Source: Crateriforma conspicua (GTDB lineage Bacteria; Planctomycetota; Planctomycetia; Pirellulales; Pirellulaceae). From it: a DNA stretch of 64,000 nucleotides. The notes beneath the pieces are model-generated. The model saw nothing but the letters and a program-made list of their open reading frames with translations, did not search any database and was not told the DNA's origin. Positions 15,866 through 26,123 of the stretch are shown piece after piece (the first letter of the stretch is position 1; each line of letters begins with the position of its first letter). Where the stretch lies: contig NZ_CP036319.1 in the NCBI RefSeq assembly GCF_007752935.1, positions 4,216,001 to 4,280,000 on the forward strand, read 5' to 3'. The translations under genes and the position numbers were made by a program.

Positions 15866-18800
15866 ATGAACCGCACTCCCGACACGACCGGAATTTGGCA
15901 GACGATTGTCAGCCACGGAGAATCCGTGTCTGGGCGCGGCCGGCGATATTTACAGCGGACCCAGTGTCGGTTGGGCTTGTGGTGGGATCGCAATCGCCCC
16001 GACCCCGGCTTGCGGCTGGTTCGATCCAGCAAACCACAAATTCACCGACCGATCCTTGCCCCGATGACCGCGCTGGAGCCGCGGATCTTGTACTCCGCCA
16101 CGCCGCTTCCCGTCATGCCCGATGCGGGTGTCGACCCGACGGAGATGGTGGTCGAAGTCGCCGAGGTCCAGTCAACCAACGACGGTTCGGCAAACGGAAC
16201 CGACAACACTTCATCCGAATCGATTCATGACCTGGCCCAATCGTCGGGCGAGCAGATCGTGTTCGTTGATTCCAGTGTTTCCGATTATCAAACCCTGATC
16301 GGCGATTTGGCCCCGGAAACGCACGTGTTCGTTTTGGACGGCGATTCCGACGGCGTCGACCAGATCACTCGTATTTTGGACGGTCGGCACAACGTTGGGT
16401 CGATCCACATCGTTTCACACGGTGAAGACGGCACGTTGCGTCTGGGCAACGCCGTGCTTTCGGCCGACCGGTTGGACGCTTACGCGGGCACGTTATCGTC
16501 CTGGGAAGATTCGTTGACATCCGACGCCGACATTCTGTTGTACGGATGTGATTTGGCTTCCAGCGCCGACGGCCGCACGCTGATCGAATCAATGGCCACG
16601 CTGACCGGTGCCGACATCGCCGCCAGTGATGACGACACCGGTCACCAAGACTTCTCGGGCGACTGGGAACTGGAATACACGTCCGGCCGAATCGAAACGG
16701 ATGTGTTTGCCAGCCAAGCCGTTCAAGACCAATGGAAAGGAAAACTGGCGACGATCACCGTCGACACGTTTGACGACGTGGTCGCGTCGGACGGTTTGAC
16801 GTCGCTGCGTGAAGCCGTCCAGCAAGCCAATGCCGACGGCGGAAGCAATCAGATTGTCCTGGGCAGTGGCACCTACACACTGGACGATCTGGCCAACGGC
16901 ACTTTGACGATCACCAGCGACATCACGTTCATCGGCGTTTCAGCAACGGACACCCTGATCGACGCCGAAGGTCTGGGCACGCGACCGTTCACGATTCAAT
17001 CTGGCTCGGACGTTCTTTTTCGAAGCCTGTCGATCACCGGCGGTGGGGCAGATCAGGGTGGGGCGGTGATGTCGATGGCCGGTTCGTCATTGACCATGCG
17101 AGACGTCGAACTTTATCAAAACCAAGCGTCCCAATTCGGCGGTGCGATTCATTCCGCCGGCTCGCTTCAGCTGGAACGCGTGACGATCGCCGAAAACTCT
17201 GCGGGCGCGCAGGGTGGGGCAATCTATGTCAACGGCGGTACCGCCAACCTGTCGAACGTGACGATCAGCGGCAACGCCGCCCACCAGTCGGCCGGCGCGA
17301 TTCTGAACAACGGCGGCAATGTCACGTTGACCAACAGCACGGTCGCCGACAACAGCACCGGCATCGACAACGAGGGCGCCGCAGTCACCCAATTGAAGAA
17401 CACCATCCTGGACAATGCCGGCCAAAACGCCGCCGACACGTTGACCAGCCTGGGATACAACATCGACAGCGATGGATCGGCCGGATTATCGGGCACCGGT
17501 GATCAAAACAACGTCGATCCGAATCTGGGTTCCTTGGATCACTATGGCGGCGGCGTGAGAACGCATTCGCTGCACAGCACCAGCACGGCCATCGACAACG
17601 GCACCTCCGCGGGAGCCGTCACACTGGACGGACGCCGTTTTGCCAGAGACACCGACATCGACATCGGTGCCTTCGAGTATCAAGCCCAAATCAACGTCAA
17701 CCCAACCACATCGGGAACCCAAACCACCGATGGGGAAGACAAAGGGGTGGCACAAGCGGTCGATATCGCGGCAGACGGTTCTTTCGTCGTCGTATGGTCG
17801 TCCGACGGACAAGATTCATCGGGCTACGGCGTCTACGCCAGACGCTTTGATGCCAACGGGATCGCCCTGACCGACGAAATCTTGGTCAATCAAACGACCG
17901 CAGATTTCCAAGGCTGGGCGATGGTGGCCAGCGAAGCCGACGGTGACTTTGTCGTGACTTGGACAAGTTCCAATCAAGACGGAACGGATCGCAGCGTCTA
18001 TGCCAGGCGATTCAACGCCGACGGCACAGCAAAGGATGGTGAATTCCGAGTCAACACTCATAGCTCCGATTCCCAATTAGCATCTTCCGTCGACGTCGAT
18101 GCGGGAAACGACTTTGTCGTCACCTGGTATGGAAGCGGACCGGAGGGCTACGGAATTTACGCCCGTCGCTATGCGTCCAATGGCAATGCTTTGGATGCTC
18201 AAGAATTCCGTGTGACCACCGGAGCCATTGTTGTTTCTCCTGACCCGATGGTCAGCACCAACAGCAGCGGGCAATTCGCCATCATTGCCGAAACCACCGG
18301 AAATATTTACGTCAATCGATACAACGAAGACGGCAGTCGAATCGGCAGCGAAATTGGCGTTGAGACCAACATCCTGAGTGTTGCGGACCAAGCAGTGATC
18401 GCGTTGCACGACGACGGATCCTTTGTGGTCGGCTGGCACCAAAACAATAACATCTATGCGCGACGGTACAACGCATCAGGCAATCTGATTGGATCCCAAT
18501 TCACGGTCAATTCCACAACCTCCGGTCCACAATCCGAAGTTTCCCTATCGATGGACGATTCAGGAAACTTCATGTTTACCTGGACCGGCGAAGGAACGGG
18601 CGACACTGATGGCGTGTTCGCGCAGCGTTACGATGCCTCGGGCAACGCGTTGGGCGGCGAAACGCTGATCAACTACACGACCACTGGAAATCAAAGCCGG
18701 GCATCGGTCGCCATGCTGAGCCCGACGCAATACGTCGTCGTCTGGTCGGGCGATGGTCCCGGTGACACCGACGGCGTCTATGCGCGACAAATCGGTCCGG

Positions 18801-21800
18801 CGTCGGGCGAAAACACCACGCCCAATCCGGATGCCGGTGGTGCCTATGCCATCGATGAAGGTGAATCGCTGACCCTGGACGCATCATCGTCGTCCGATCC
18901 CGACGGAACCATCACCCAGTATCAGTGGGACTTAAACCTGGACGGCGTGTATGGCGACGTGGTCACCGACAGTCCCACCATCAGCTGGGCGGACTTGTCG
19001 ACCTTGTGGGGAATCGACGATGGAGCGGTCGGCGGAACCGATTACGTCATCGGATTGCGTGTGACCGATGACAGCGGCGACTATCGAACCGACTTTGCCA
19101 CCGTCACCGTGACCGATGTTGCACCGGAGATTCACGCGACGGGGACCACCACCGTGGAAGCCGGCGAAACCTATACGCTGTATTTCTATGCGAACGATGA
19201 CGGCGATGACACCATCACAAGCTGGACGATCAACTGGGGCGACGGGCACATCGATACGGTTGCCGGAACCGAATCGACGGCCTCACACGCCTATCATCAA
19301 AACGGTGGCTTCCACAACATCCTGATCAGCGCCACCGACGAAGACGGAAACTGGCATGCCGCGGGCAGTTGGGTGACCAGCAGTGCGGCCAACCCTAATG
19401 ACGCAGTCTATGAAATCGACACGACCACGGGTCTGGTCGTCGGGGGACCGATCGGCGGAACTCAGCTTTCCAGCCCGGGTGCGATCGCGATCGGCCCCGA
19501 CGGGCTTTTGTATGTGGGGTCCTTTGGGTCGCAAACGGTGCTGCGGTTTGACCCGGAAACCGGCAGCATGGTCGACACGTTCGTCAACGATAGCAATCTG
19601 AACCAGGTCGCGGGAATCGCTTGGGGCCCCGACGGAAACCTTTACGTCGCCAGCCACGGCACCGGCGAAATTCATCGCTATGACGGTGAAACGGGTGCAC
19701 GCATCGATGCTTCCAACGCGCCATTCATCAGCGGATTGTCGGGACCGATCGGACTGGTCTTTCACAACGACGGCAATCTGTACGTTTCCAATTACAACGA
19801 CAACACCATCCGTCGCTACGACGCGGCGACGGGTGCGCCCGTCGGCGGTGGCACCTTTGTTGCGTCGGGCACGCTGGACGGCCCGGAATTCATGGCGTTC
19901 GGCAACGACGACTATCTTTACGTCGCCTCCTACAACGACGACAGCGTTTATCGGTTTGACGAAAGCGGCAATTTGGTCGACGCGGGCGCGTACATCAGCG
20001 GTGGCGGCTTGGACGGGCCGGTTGGTGTCTCGTTCGGTCCCGATGGATTGCTGTACGTCACCGGCGAAAACTCAAGCGACATTCGTCGATACGACACCAG
20101 CGGCCCCTCCGCCGTTTTTGTTGATGTCTTTACCGACAACGCATCCGCATCCGACTTCCGGACGCTGGTGTTCACACCATCGCACCAGGTCCAGGTCACC
20201 GAATCGGGCGCCAGCGGCAAACTTTGGTTCAGCAGCACCGGCAACGGCAGCACGACGACACTGCCAAGCTGGACCAAGGGATCGGTCGTCGAATTCGGCG
20301 GCAGCGGGCTGTCCTTTGACCCGACCGGTGATCCCGCCGATACCACCGCGGGTGAGTTTGCCGAGGTCTTTGACATCGACTCGTTTGCCAGTGGCGAAGA
20401 CGTCGACGGTCTGCACTTTGTCGAAAAAGACATCACCATCGGCGGCGACAGCTATCCCGCGTTTGACCTGCAATCCGGTGACGTGCTGTTTAGCACCAAA
20501 GGTAGCCCGACACTGACCAGCACCAATTCCATCACCGTTGGCAAAGAGGACGTCGTCGTCTTCCGCCCGGATTCGCCCGGGGACTACAGCAGCGGCACGT
20601 TCACGATCCTCTTAGAAGACCCCATGGGTCAAGATTTGCGCGGCATCAGTTTGGTCGAAAGCGAGATGGAGTTCGCCGACGGCCAAACGCTGGCGGCCGG
20701 CACGTTCGTCTTTGTCACCAGCGGTGGCAGCCAAGACAGCAATGTGTACTACTACCAAGTCGACGACGTGGGCGAGGCAACGACCGGCGGCACGTCCGGC
20801 TTGCTGATCAATGGGGCGGACATCAACATCAGCGACAAGCTGTACGGCGTCGAAATCATCGAAAAGACCACGACGATCGGCGGACATACGTTCCAAGAAG
20901 GCCAAATCTTGTTGGCTTTGGATTCCGCCGGCGACGTCGGATCGAACACCCTAAGCGCGGAAGCCAACGACGTCTTCGTCTTGGACGTGACGCAAACGGC
21001 ACTGGCTGGAACCACACAAGCCACCGCGACGAAACTGCTGGACGGCAGCGACGTCGAACTTGGTGACAGCAACGAATCCATCGATGCGATCGCGCTGCTT
21101 CGCGTGGCCAATCGCCCCACCGATATCCAAGTCAGCAACGACAATATCGACGAGAACGTCAACACCAGTGGCGGCCACGTCGTGGGAACCCTTTCGGCCG
21201 TCGATCCCAGCTTGACCGACACTCACACATTTGAAGTGGTCGGCGGTGTCGACGAGTCCAAGTTCTCGGTTTCGGGATCCAACCTTGTGCTCACAGACGG
21301 GATTTTGGATTACGAAGCCCAAACGCAATACAACGTCGTTGTGAAAGTCACCGACAGCGACGGCAATGAACTGCTGAAAAGTCTCACGATCGACGTCAAC
21401 AACCTGAACGACGTCGTGCCGGTCGTCGATGCGAACCAATCCTTCAGCGTCTCGGAAACCGCCAACGTCGGAACCTCACTCGGTTTCATCACGGCGACCG
21501 ACCCCGATGGCACGCTTCAAAATTGGATCATGTCCTCGGGTAATGATCACGGTCTGTTCGGCCTGAATTCCAGTACGGGCGAACTGACGGTCGTCAACAA
21601 CGTCAACTTGGATCATGAGTTCCAGGCCACCTATACCCTGACCATCATGGTCCAAGACGGCCAAAACACATCATCGTCCCAGACCGTCACGGTCAATGTC
21701 TTGGATGCCAACGACACGGTCCCCGTCATCAATCCTGGGCAAACGTTCGGGGTTTCCGAATCGGCATCCAATGGTACTGCGGTCGGAAACGCCACGGCCA

Positions 21801-24800
21801 CCGATTCCGATGGAACGCTGCAGGGCTGGACGATTACCGCCGGCAACGGTAATGGCATTTTTGCGATCAACGCCAGTAGCGGCCAGATCACCATCGCCGA
21901 CAACACCAACCTGGATCATGAGTCGGCCGACAGCTACACGTTGACGCTGCAAGTCAGCGACGGAGCCAACACGTCCGCGACGCAGACGATCACGATCAAT
22001 GTCACCGACGTCAACGATGTCGTTCCGGTCATTGATGCCGGTCAGACATTCACCGTGGCCGAGAACGTCGCCGACAATCATGTCGTGGGCACCGCCACGG
22101 CCACCGATTCCGATGGAACGCTGCAGGGCTGGACGATCACCGCCGGCAACGGCGATGGCATTTTTGCGATCAACGCCAGTAGCGGCCAAATCACCATCGC
22201 CGACAACTCCAACCTGGATCATGAATCGACCGACAGCTACACGTTGACACTGCAGGTCAGCGACGGAGCCAACACGTCCGCAACGCAGACCGTGACGATC
22301 AATGTCACCGACGTCAACGATGTCGTTCCCGTCATCAATCCTGGGCAAACATTCGCGGTTTCCGAATCAGCATCCAATGGTACTGCGGTCGGAAACGCCA
22401 CGGCCACCGATTCCGATGGAACGCTGCAGGGCTGGACGATCACCGCCGGCAACGGCGATGGCATTTTTGCGATCAACGCCAGTAGCGGCCAAATCACCAT
22501 CGCCGACAACTCCAACCTGGATCATGAGTCGACCGACAGCTACACGTTGACGCTGCAAGTCAGCGACGGGGCCAACACGTCCGCGACGCAAACCGTGACG
22601 ATCAATGTCACCGACGTCAACGATGTCGTGCCGGTCATTGATGCCGGTCAGACATTCACCGTGGCCGAGAACGTCGCCGACAATCATGTCGTGGGCACCG
22701 CCACGGCAACCGACAGCGATGGAACCCTGCAAGGCTGGACGATCACCGCCGGAAACGGCGATGGCATCTTTGCGATCAACGCCAGTAGCGGCCAGATCAC
22801 CATCGCCGACAACACCAACCTGGATCATGAATCGACCGACAGCTACACGTTGACACTGCAAGTCAGCGACGGAACCAACACGTCCGCGACGCAGACGATC
22901 ACGATCAATGTCACCGACGTCAACGATGTCGTTCCGGTGATTGATGCCGGTCAGACCTTCACCGTGGCCGAGAACGTCGCCGATAATCATGTCGTGGGAA
23001 CCGCCACCGCGACCGATTCCGATGGAACTTTGCAAGGCTGGACGATCACCGCCGGCAACGGCGATGGCATTTTTGCGATCAACGCCAGTAGCGGCCAGAT
23101 CACGATTGCCGACAACACCAACCTGGATCATGAATCGACCGACAGCTACACGTTGACACTGCAAGTCAACGACGGAACCAACACCTCCGCGACGCAAACC
23201 GTGACGATCAATGTCACCGACGTCAACGATGTCGTGCCGGTCATTGATGCCGGCCAGACCTTCACCGTGGCAGAAAACGTCGCCGATAATCATGTCGTGG
23301 GAACCGCCACGGCCACCGATTCCGATGGAACGCTGCAGGGCTGGACAATCACCGCCGGCAACGGTGACGGCATCTTTGCGATCAACGCCGGTAGCGGCCA
23401 GATCACGATCGCCGACAACAGCAATCTGGATCATGAATCGACCGACAGCTACACGCTGACGCTGCAGGTCAGCGACGGGGCCAACACGTCCGCGACGCAG
23501 ACGATCACGATCAATGTCACCGACGTCAACGATGTCGTGCCGGTCATTGATGCCGGCCAGACCTTCACCGTGGCCGAAAACGTCGCCGACAACCATGTCG
23601 TGGGAACCGCCACGGCCACCGATTCCGATGGAACGCTGCAGGGCTGGACGATCACCGCAGGCAACGGCGATGGCATCTTTGCGATCAACGCCAGTAGCGG
23701 CCAAATCACCATCGCCGACAACACCAACCTGGATCATGAATCGACCGACAGCTACACGTTGACACTGCAGGTCAGCGACGGGGCCAACACGTCCGCGACG
23801 CAGACGATCACGATCAATGTGACCGACGTCAACGATGTCGTGCCGGTCATTGATGCCGGTCAGACCTTCACCGTGGCCGAGAACGTCGCCGATAATCATG
23901 TCGTGGGAACCGCCACGGCGACCGATCCCGATGGAACACTGCAGGGCTGGACGGTCACCGCCGGCAACGGCGACGGCATCTTTGCGATCAACGCCGGTAG
24001 CGGCCAGATCACGATCGCCGACAACAGCAATCTGGATCATGAATCGACCGACAGCTACACGCTGACGCTGCAGGTCAGCGACGGGGCCAACACGTCCGCG
24101 ACGCAGACGATCACGATCAATGTCACCGACGTCAACGATGTCGTGCCGGTCATTGATGCCGGCCAGACCTTCACCGTGGCCGAAAACGTCGCCGACAACC
24201 ATGTCGTGGGAACCGTCACGGCCACCGATTCCGATGGAACGCTGCAGGGCTGGACGATCACCGCCGGCAACGGTGACGGCATCTTTGCGATCAACGCCAG
24301 TAGCGGCCAGATCACCATCGCCGACAACACCGACCTGGATCATGAGTCGACCGACAGCTACACGTTGACGCTGCAAGTCAGCGACGGAGCCAACACGTCC
24401 GCGACGCAAACCGTGACGATCAATGTCACCGACGTCAACGATGTCGTTCCGGTCATTGATGCCGGCCAGACCTTCACCGTGGCAGAAAACGTCGCCGACA
24501 ACCATGTCGTGGGAACCGCAACGGCCACCGACAGCGATGGAACGCTGCAAGGCTGGACAATCACCGCCGGAAACGGCGACGGCATCTTTGCGATCAACGC
24601 CAGTAGCGGCCAGATCACGATTGCCGACAACACCAACCTGGATCATGAATCGACCGACAGCTACACGTTGACACTGCAAGTCAGCGACGGAGCCAACACG
24701 TCCGCGACGCAGACGATCACGATCAATGTCACCGACGTGAATGAAGCCGCAACGGGAACGCCCGGCATCACGGGATCGGCGATGACTGGCCAGACCTTAT

Positions 24801-26047
24801 CCGTCGACATGTCATCCGTTTCGGACCCCGAAGGCATCCAATCGGAAGCCTTTCAGTGGTACGCCGACGGCGTCTCGCTGATCGGTCAAACCGGTTCGAC
24901 GATCACACTGAACGCCGCGCACGTCGGCAAGGCGATCAGTGTCTCGGTCGTGGTCACCGACAACACCGGGAACACCGAATCCGCTCTGTCCAGCAATCCA
25001 ACGACGCCGGTCGGCCTGACCAACGCTGCGCCAACCGACATCGTTATCAGTGGATCCCAGATCCAAGAAGGTGTTGACGGCGATGTCCTGGGTGCGATCT
25101 CGGTGGTCGACCCCGATGTGATCGACACACATGTCTGGTCGGTCGACGACGGTCGCTTTGAAATTGCCGCAGGCCAGCTTCGTCTGAAGGCGGGCCAATC
25201 GATCGACTACGACGTCGAAAGCACGCTTTTCTTGACCGTATCGGTGACCGACCGGGGAGGTTCCGGAGCCACCTACACCGAAACGATTCGCGTGGATGTC
25301 CAGGAATCGTTGATCATCCTGCCGCCGGCTTTGACGCTGACGAGCGAACCGGACCCGGATCCCGAACCGGCCGATGCATCGGAGGACCCGGGCGAATCCA
25401 ATGAATCCGCCGATGCGGAAGAAGTCGCCGAAGAAAAAGCCGACGAGGCCGAGACAGCCGAAGCCGAATCATCCGACAGCGAATCGTCCGATTCCGAGTC
25501 GGTGTCATCCCAGGCGATGATCCGTCAAGACGACGGGGCCACGGCCGATCCAAGCGGCGAAGGTAACGCGAACGGTGCCGTTGTCGATGTTCTGCAATTG
25601 CAGTTCACCGATGCCCAAACCAGTGGCGACGTCCAGCGAACCAACGTACGCGGTGAAGGCGATTCTCGCGGATCCAGTTCCGACAATCCGAACGGCGATG
25701 GCGATGAAAACTCGTCGATCGATTTCGCGCTTGCATCAACACTGGGCGGCGAAACGGAAATGCGGCAATGGAAAGCGATGGACCAGTTACGTGACGACCT
25801 GCTGGGCGACGTCCAGTACGAATCCATCGTGGTCGGCTTTGCCGTATCGACGGCCGTCGCTGTCAGCATCGGACAAGCGGTCTGGGTGGTCAACGCGGGT
25901 TATCTGGCAAGTTCGGCTTTGTTCGTGTTGCCGGCGTGGCGAACGTTGGACCCACTGCCCGTCCTGGACACGATGGACGGAAAATTTGATAACGACGATG
26001 AATCGTTGGACAGCATCTTGGACGACCCCGCCGATGCGGGCGAATGA
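15866..26047 (+). CDS. Giant surface protein: LEPR motif, DUF4347, beta-helix, cadherin repeats
   Basis: About 3,393 residues (ATG 15866; a GTG at 15749 is possible). In order: a basic N-terminus with the planctomycete motif LEPRILYSA near residue 72; DUF4347 (~128-284); a CSLREA-type start (TSLREAVQQAN) and right-handed beta-helix (~296-610); repeated 'VYARRFDANG' beta units (~612-980); two PKD-like domains (~986-1170); an NHL-like propeller with GPDGLLYV motifs (~1176-1440); an unassigned beta region to ~1750; a cadherin-like domain; a divergent cadherin repeat; ten near-identical cadherin repeats (1952-2961); an Ig-like and a final cadherin domain; a Glu/Asp/Ser-rich linker; and a C-terminal hydrophobic hairpin (VVGFAVSTAVAVS ... 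ASSALFVLPAW). Asp-rich cadherin motifs suggest Ca2+ binding and adhesion. A hybrid kinase gene follows 76 bp downstream. Confidence 0.88.
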   Translation: MNRTPDTTGIWQTIVSHGESVSGRGRRYLQRTQCRLGLWWDRNRPDPGLRLVRSSKPQIHRPILAPMTALEPRILYSATPLPVMPDAGVDPTEMVVEVAEVQSTNDGSANGTDNTSSESIHDLAQSSGEQIVFVDSSVSDYQTLIGDLAPETHVFVLDGDSDGVDQITRILDGRHNVGSIHIVSHGEDGTLRLGNAVLSADRLDAYAGTLSSWEDSLTSDADILLYGCDLASSADGRTLIESMATLTGADIAASDDDTGHQDFSGDWELEYTSGRIETDVFASQAVQDQWKGKLATITVDTFDDVVASDGLTSLREAVQQANADGGSNQIVLGSGTYTLDDLANGTLTITSDITFIGVSATDTLIDAEGLGTRPFTIQSGSDVLFRSLSITGGGADQGGAVMSMAGSSLTMRDVELYQNQASQFGGAIHSAGSLQLERVTIAENSAGAQGGAIYVNGGTANLSNVTISGNAAHQSAGAILNNGGNVTLTNSTVADNSTGIDNEGAAVTQLKNTILDNAGQNAADTLTSLGYNIDSDGSAGLSGTGDQNNVDPNLGSLDHYGGGVRTHSLHSTSTAIDNGTSAGAVTLDGRRFARDTDIDIGAFEYQAQINVNPTTSGTQTTDGEDKGVAQAVDIAADGSFVVVWSSDGQDSSGYGVYARRFDANGIALTDEILVNQTTADFQGWAMVASEADGDFVVTWTSSNQDGTDRSVYARRFNADGTAKDGEFRVNTHSSDSQLASSVDVDAGNDFVVTWYGSGPEGYGIYARRYASNGNALDAQEFRVTTGAIVVSPDPMVSTNSSGQFAIIAETTGNIYVNRYNEDGSRIGSEIGVETNILSVADQAVIALHDDGSFVVGWHQNNNIYARRYNASGNLIGSQFTVNSTTSGPQSEVSLSMDDSGNFMFTWTGEGTGDTDGVFAQRYDASGNALGGETLINYTTTGNQSRASVAMLSPTQYVVVWSGDGPGDTDGVYARQIGPASGENTTPNPDAGGAYAIDEGESLTLDASSSSDPDGTITQYQWDLNLDGVYGDVVTDSPTISWADLSTLWGIDDGAVGGTDYVIGLRVTDDSGDYRTDFATVTVTDVAPEIHATGTTTVEAGETYTLYFYANDDGDDTITSWTINWGDGHIDTVAGTESTASHAYHQNGGFHNILISATDEDGNWHAAGSWVTSSAANPNDAVYEIDTTTGLVVGGPIGGTQLSSPGAIAIGPDGLLYVGSFGSQTVLRFDPETGSMVDTFVNDSNLNQVAGIAWGPDGNLYVASHGTGEIHRYDGETGARIDASNAPFISGLSGPIGLVFHNDGNLYVSNYNDNTIRRYDAATGAPVGGGTFVASGTLDGPEFMAFGNDDYLYVASYNDDSVYRFDESGNLVDAGAYISGGGLDGPVGVSFGPDGLLYVTGENSSDIRRYDTSGPSAVFVDVFTDNASASDFRTLVFTPSHQVQVTESGASGKLWFSSTGNGSTTTLPSWTKGSVVEFGGSGLSFDPTGDPADTTAGEFAEVFDIDSFASGEDVDGLHFVEKDITIGGDSYPAFDLQSGDVLFSTKGSPTLTSTNSITVGKEDVVVFRPDSPGDYSSGTFTILLEDPMGQDLRGISLVESEMEFADGQTLAAGTFVFVTSGGSQDSNVYYYQVDDVGEATTGGTSGLLINGADINISDKLYGVEIIEKTTTIGGHTFQEGQILLALDSAGDVGSNTLSAEANDVFVLDVTQTALAGTTQATATKLLDGSDVELGDSNESIDAIALLRVANRPTDIQVSNDNIDENVNTSGGHVVGTLSAVDPSLTDTHTFEVVGGVDESKFSVSGSNLVLTDGILDYEAQTQYNVVVKVTDSDGNELLKSLTIDVNNLNDVVPVVDANQSFSVSETANVGTSLGFITATDPDGTLQNWIMSSGNDHGLFGLNSSTGELTVVNNVNLDHEFQATYTLTIMVQDGQNTSSSQTVTVNVLDANDTVPVINPGQTFGVSESASNGTAVGNATATDSDGTLQGWTITAGNGNGIFAINASSGQITIADNTNLDHESADSYTLTLQVSDGANTSATQTITINVTDVNDVVPVIDAGQTFTVAENVADNHVVGTATATDSDGTLQGWTITAGNGDGIFAINASSGQITIADNSNLDHESTDSYTLTLQVSDGANTSATQTVTINVTDVNDVVPVINPGQTFAVSESASNGTAVGNATATDSDGTLQGWTITAGNGDGIFAINASSGQITIADNSNLDHESTDSYTLTLQVSDGANTSATQTVTINVTDVNDVVPVIDAGQTFTVAENVADNHVVGTATATDSDGTLQGWTITAGNGDGIFAINASSGQITIADNTNLDHESTDSYTLTLQVSDGTNTSATQTITINVTDVNDVVPVIDAGQTFTVAENVADNHVVGTATATDSDGTLQGWTITAGNGDGIFAINASSGQITIADNTNLDHESTDSYTLTLQVNDGTNTSATQTVTINVTDVNDVVPVIDAGQTFTVAENVADNHVVGTATATDSDGTLQGWTITAGNGDGIFAINAGSGQITIADNSNLDHESTDSYTLTLQVSDGANTSATQTITINVTDVNDVVPVIDAGQTFTVAENVADNHVVGTATATDSDGTLQGWTITAGNGDGIFAINASSGQITIADNTNLDHESTDSYTLTLQVSDGANTSATQTITINVTDVNDVVPVIDAGQTFTVAENVADNHVVGTATATDPDGTLQGWTVTAGNGDGIFAINAGSGQITIADNSNLDHESTDSYTLTLQVSDGANTSATQTITINVTDVNDVVPVIDAGQTFTVAENVADNHVVGTVTATDSDGTLQGWTITAGNGDGIFAINASSGQITIADNTDLDHESTDSYTLTLQVSDGANTSATQTVTINVTDVNDVVPVIDAGQTFTVAENVADNHVVGTATATDSDGTLQGWTITAGNGDGIFAINASSGQITIADNTNLDHESTDSYTLTLQVSDGANTSATQTITINVTDVNEAATGTPGITGSAMTGQTLSVDMSSVSDPEGIQSEAFQWYADGVSLIGQTGSTITLNAAHVGKAISVSVVVTDNTGNTESALSSNPTTPVGLTNAAPTDIVISGSQIQEGVDGDVLGAISVVDPDVIDTHVWSVDDGRFEIAAGQLRLKAGQSIDYDVESTLFLTVSVTDRGGSGATYTETIRVDVQESLIILPPALTLTSEPDPDPEPADASEDPGESNESADAEEVAEEKADEAETAEAESSDSESSDSESVSSQAMIRQDDGATADPSGEGNANGAVVDVLQLQFTDAQTSGDVQRTNVRGEGDSRGSSSDNPNGDGDENSSIDFALASTLGGETEMRQWKAMDQLRDDLLGDVQYESIVVGFAVSTAVAVSIGQAVWVVNAGYLASSALFVLPAWRTLDPLPVLDTMDGKFDNDDESLDSILDDPADAGE
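21719..24748 (+). repeat. Ten tandem 303-bp cadherin-domain repeats
   Basis: Exactly ten in-frame 303-bp units (101 residues each) start at 21719, 22022, 22325, 22628, 22931, 23234, 23537, 23840, 24143 and 24446. Each encodes VPVI[D/N]xGQTF ... LDHE ... INVTDVND. Units 1 and 3 share the variant INPGQTF/VSESASNG; units 6 and 8 share INAGSGQ and ADNSN. A more divergent copy precedes unit 1. The array also produces a spurious 770-codon open frame on the minus strand. Confidence 0.95.
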
Positions 26048-26074
26048 AACACGGGAAAACAACAAGCACGGGAT

Positions 26075-26097
26075 GATCGCAACCGCACGTTGTGATC
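26075..26097 (+). promoter_or_regulatory. Hairpin between the giant gene and the kinase gene
   Basis: GATCGCAAC (26075-26083) can pair with GTTGTGATC (26089-26097), 9 bp with one G-T, and GGGAATTTTG follows. It may act as a weak terminator or attenuator that lowers kinase expression relative to the giant protein, or as an mRNA stability element. Confidence 0.35.
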
Positions 26098-26123
26098 GGG
26101 AATTTTGAAACGGTCTTTGACTC

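Noticed and set aside
22367-24679. 770-codon open frame on the minus strand
   Set aside because: It is antisense to the ten cadherin repeats; repeat copies keep the same stop-free frame, and the protein (IDRHGLRRGRVGSVADLQ...) has no structure of its own.
21719-24748. CRISPR-like regular repeats
   Set aside because: Units are 303 bp, in frame, contiguous and without spacers; they encode cadherin domains.
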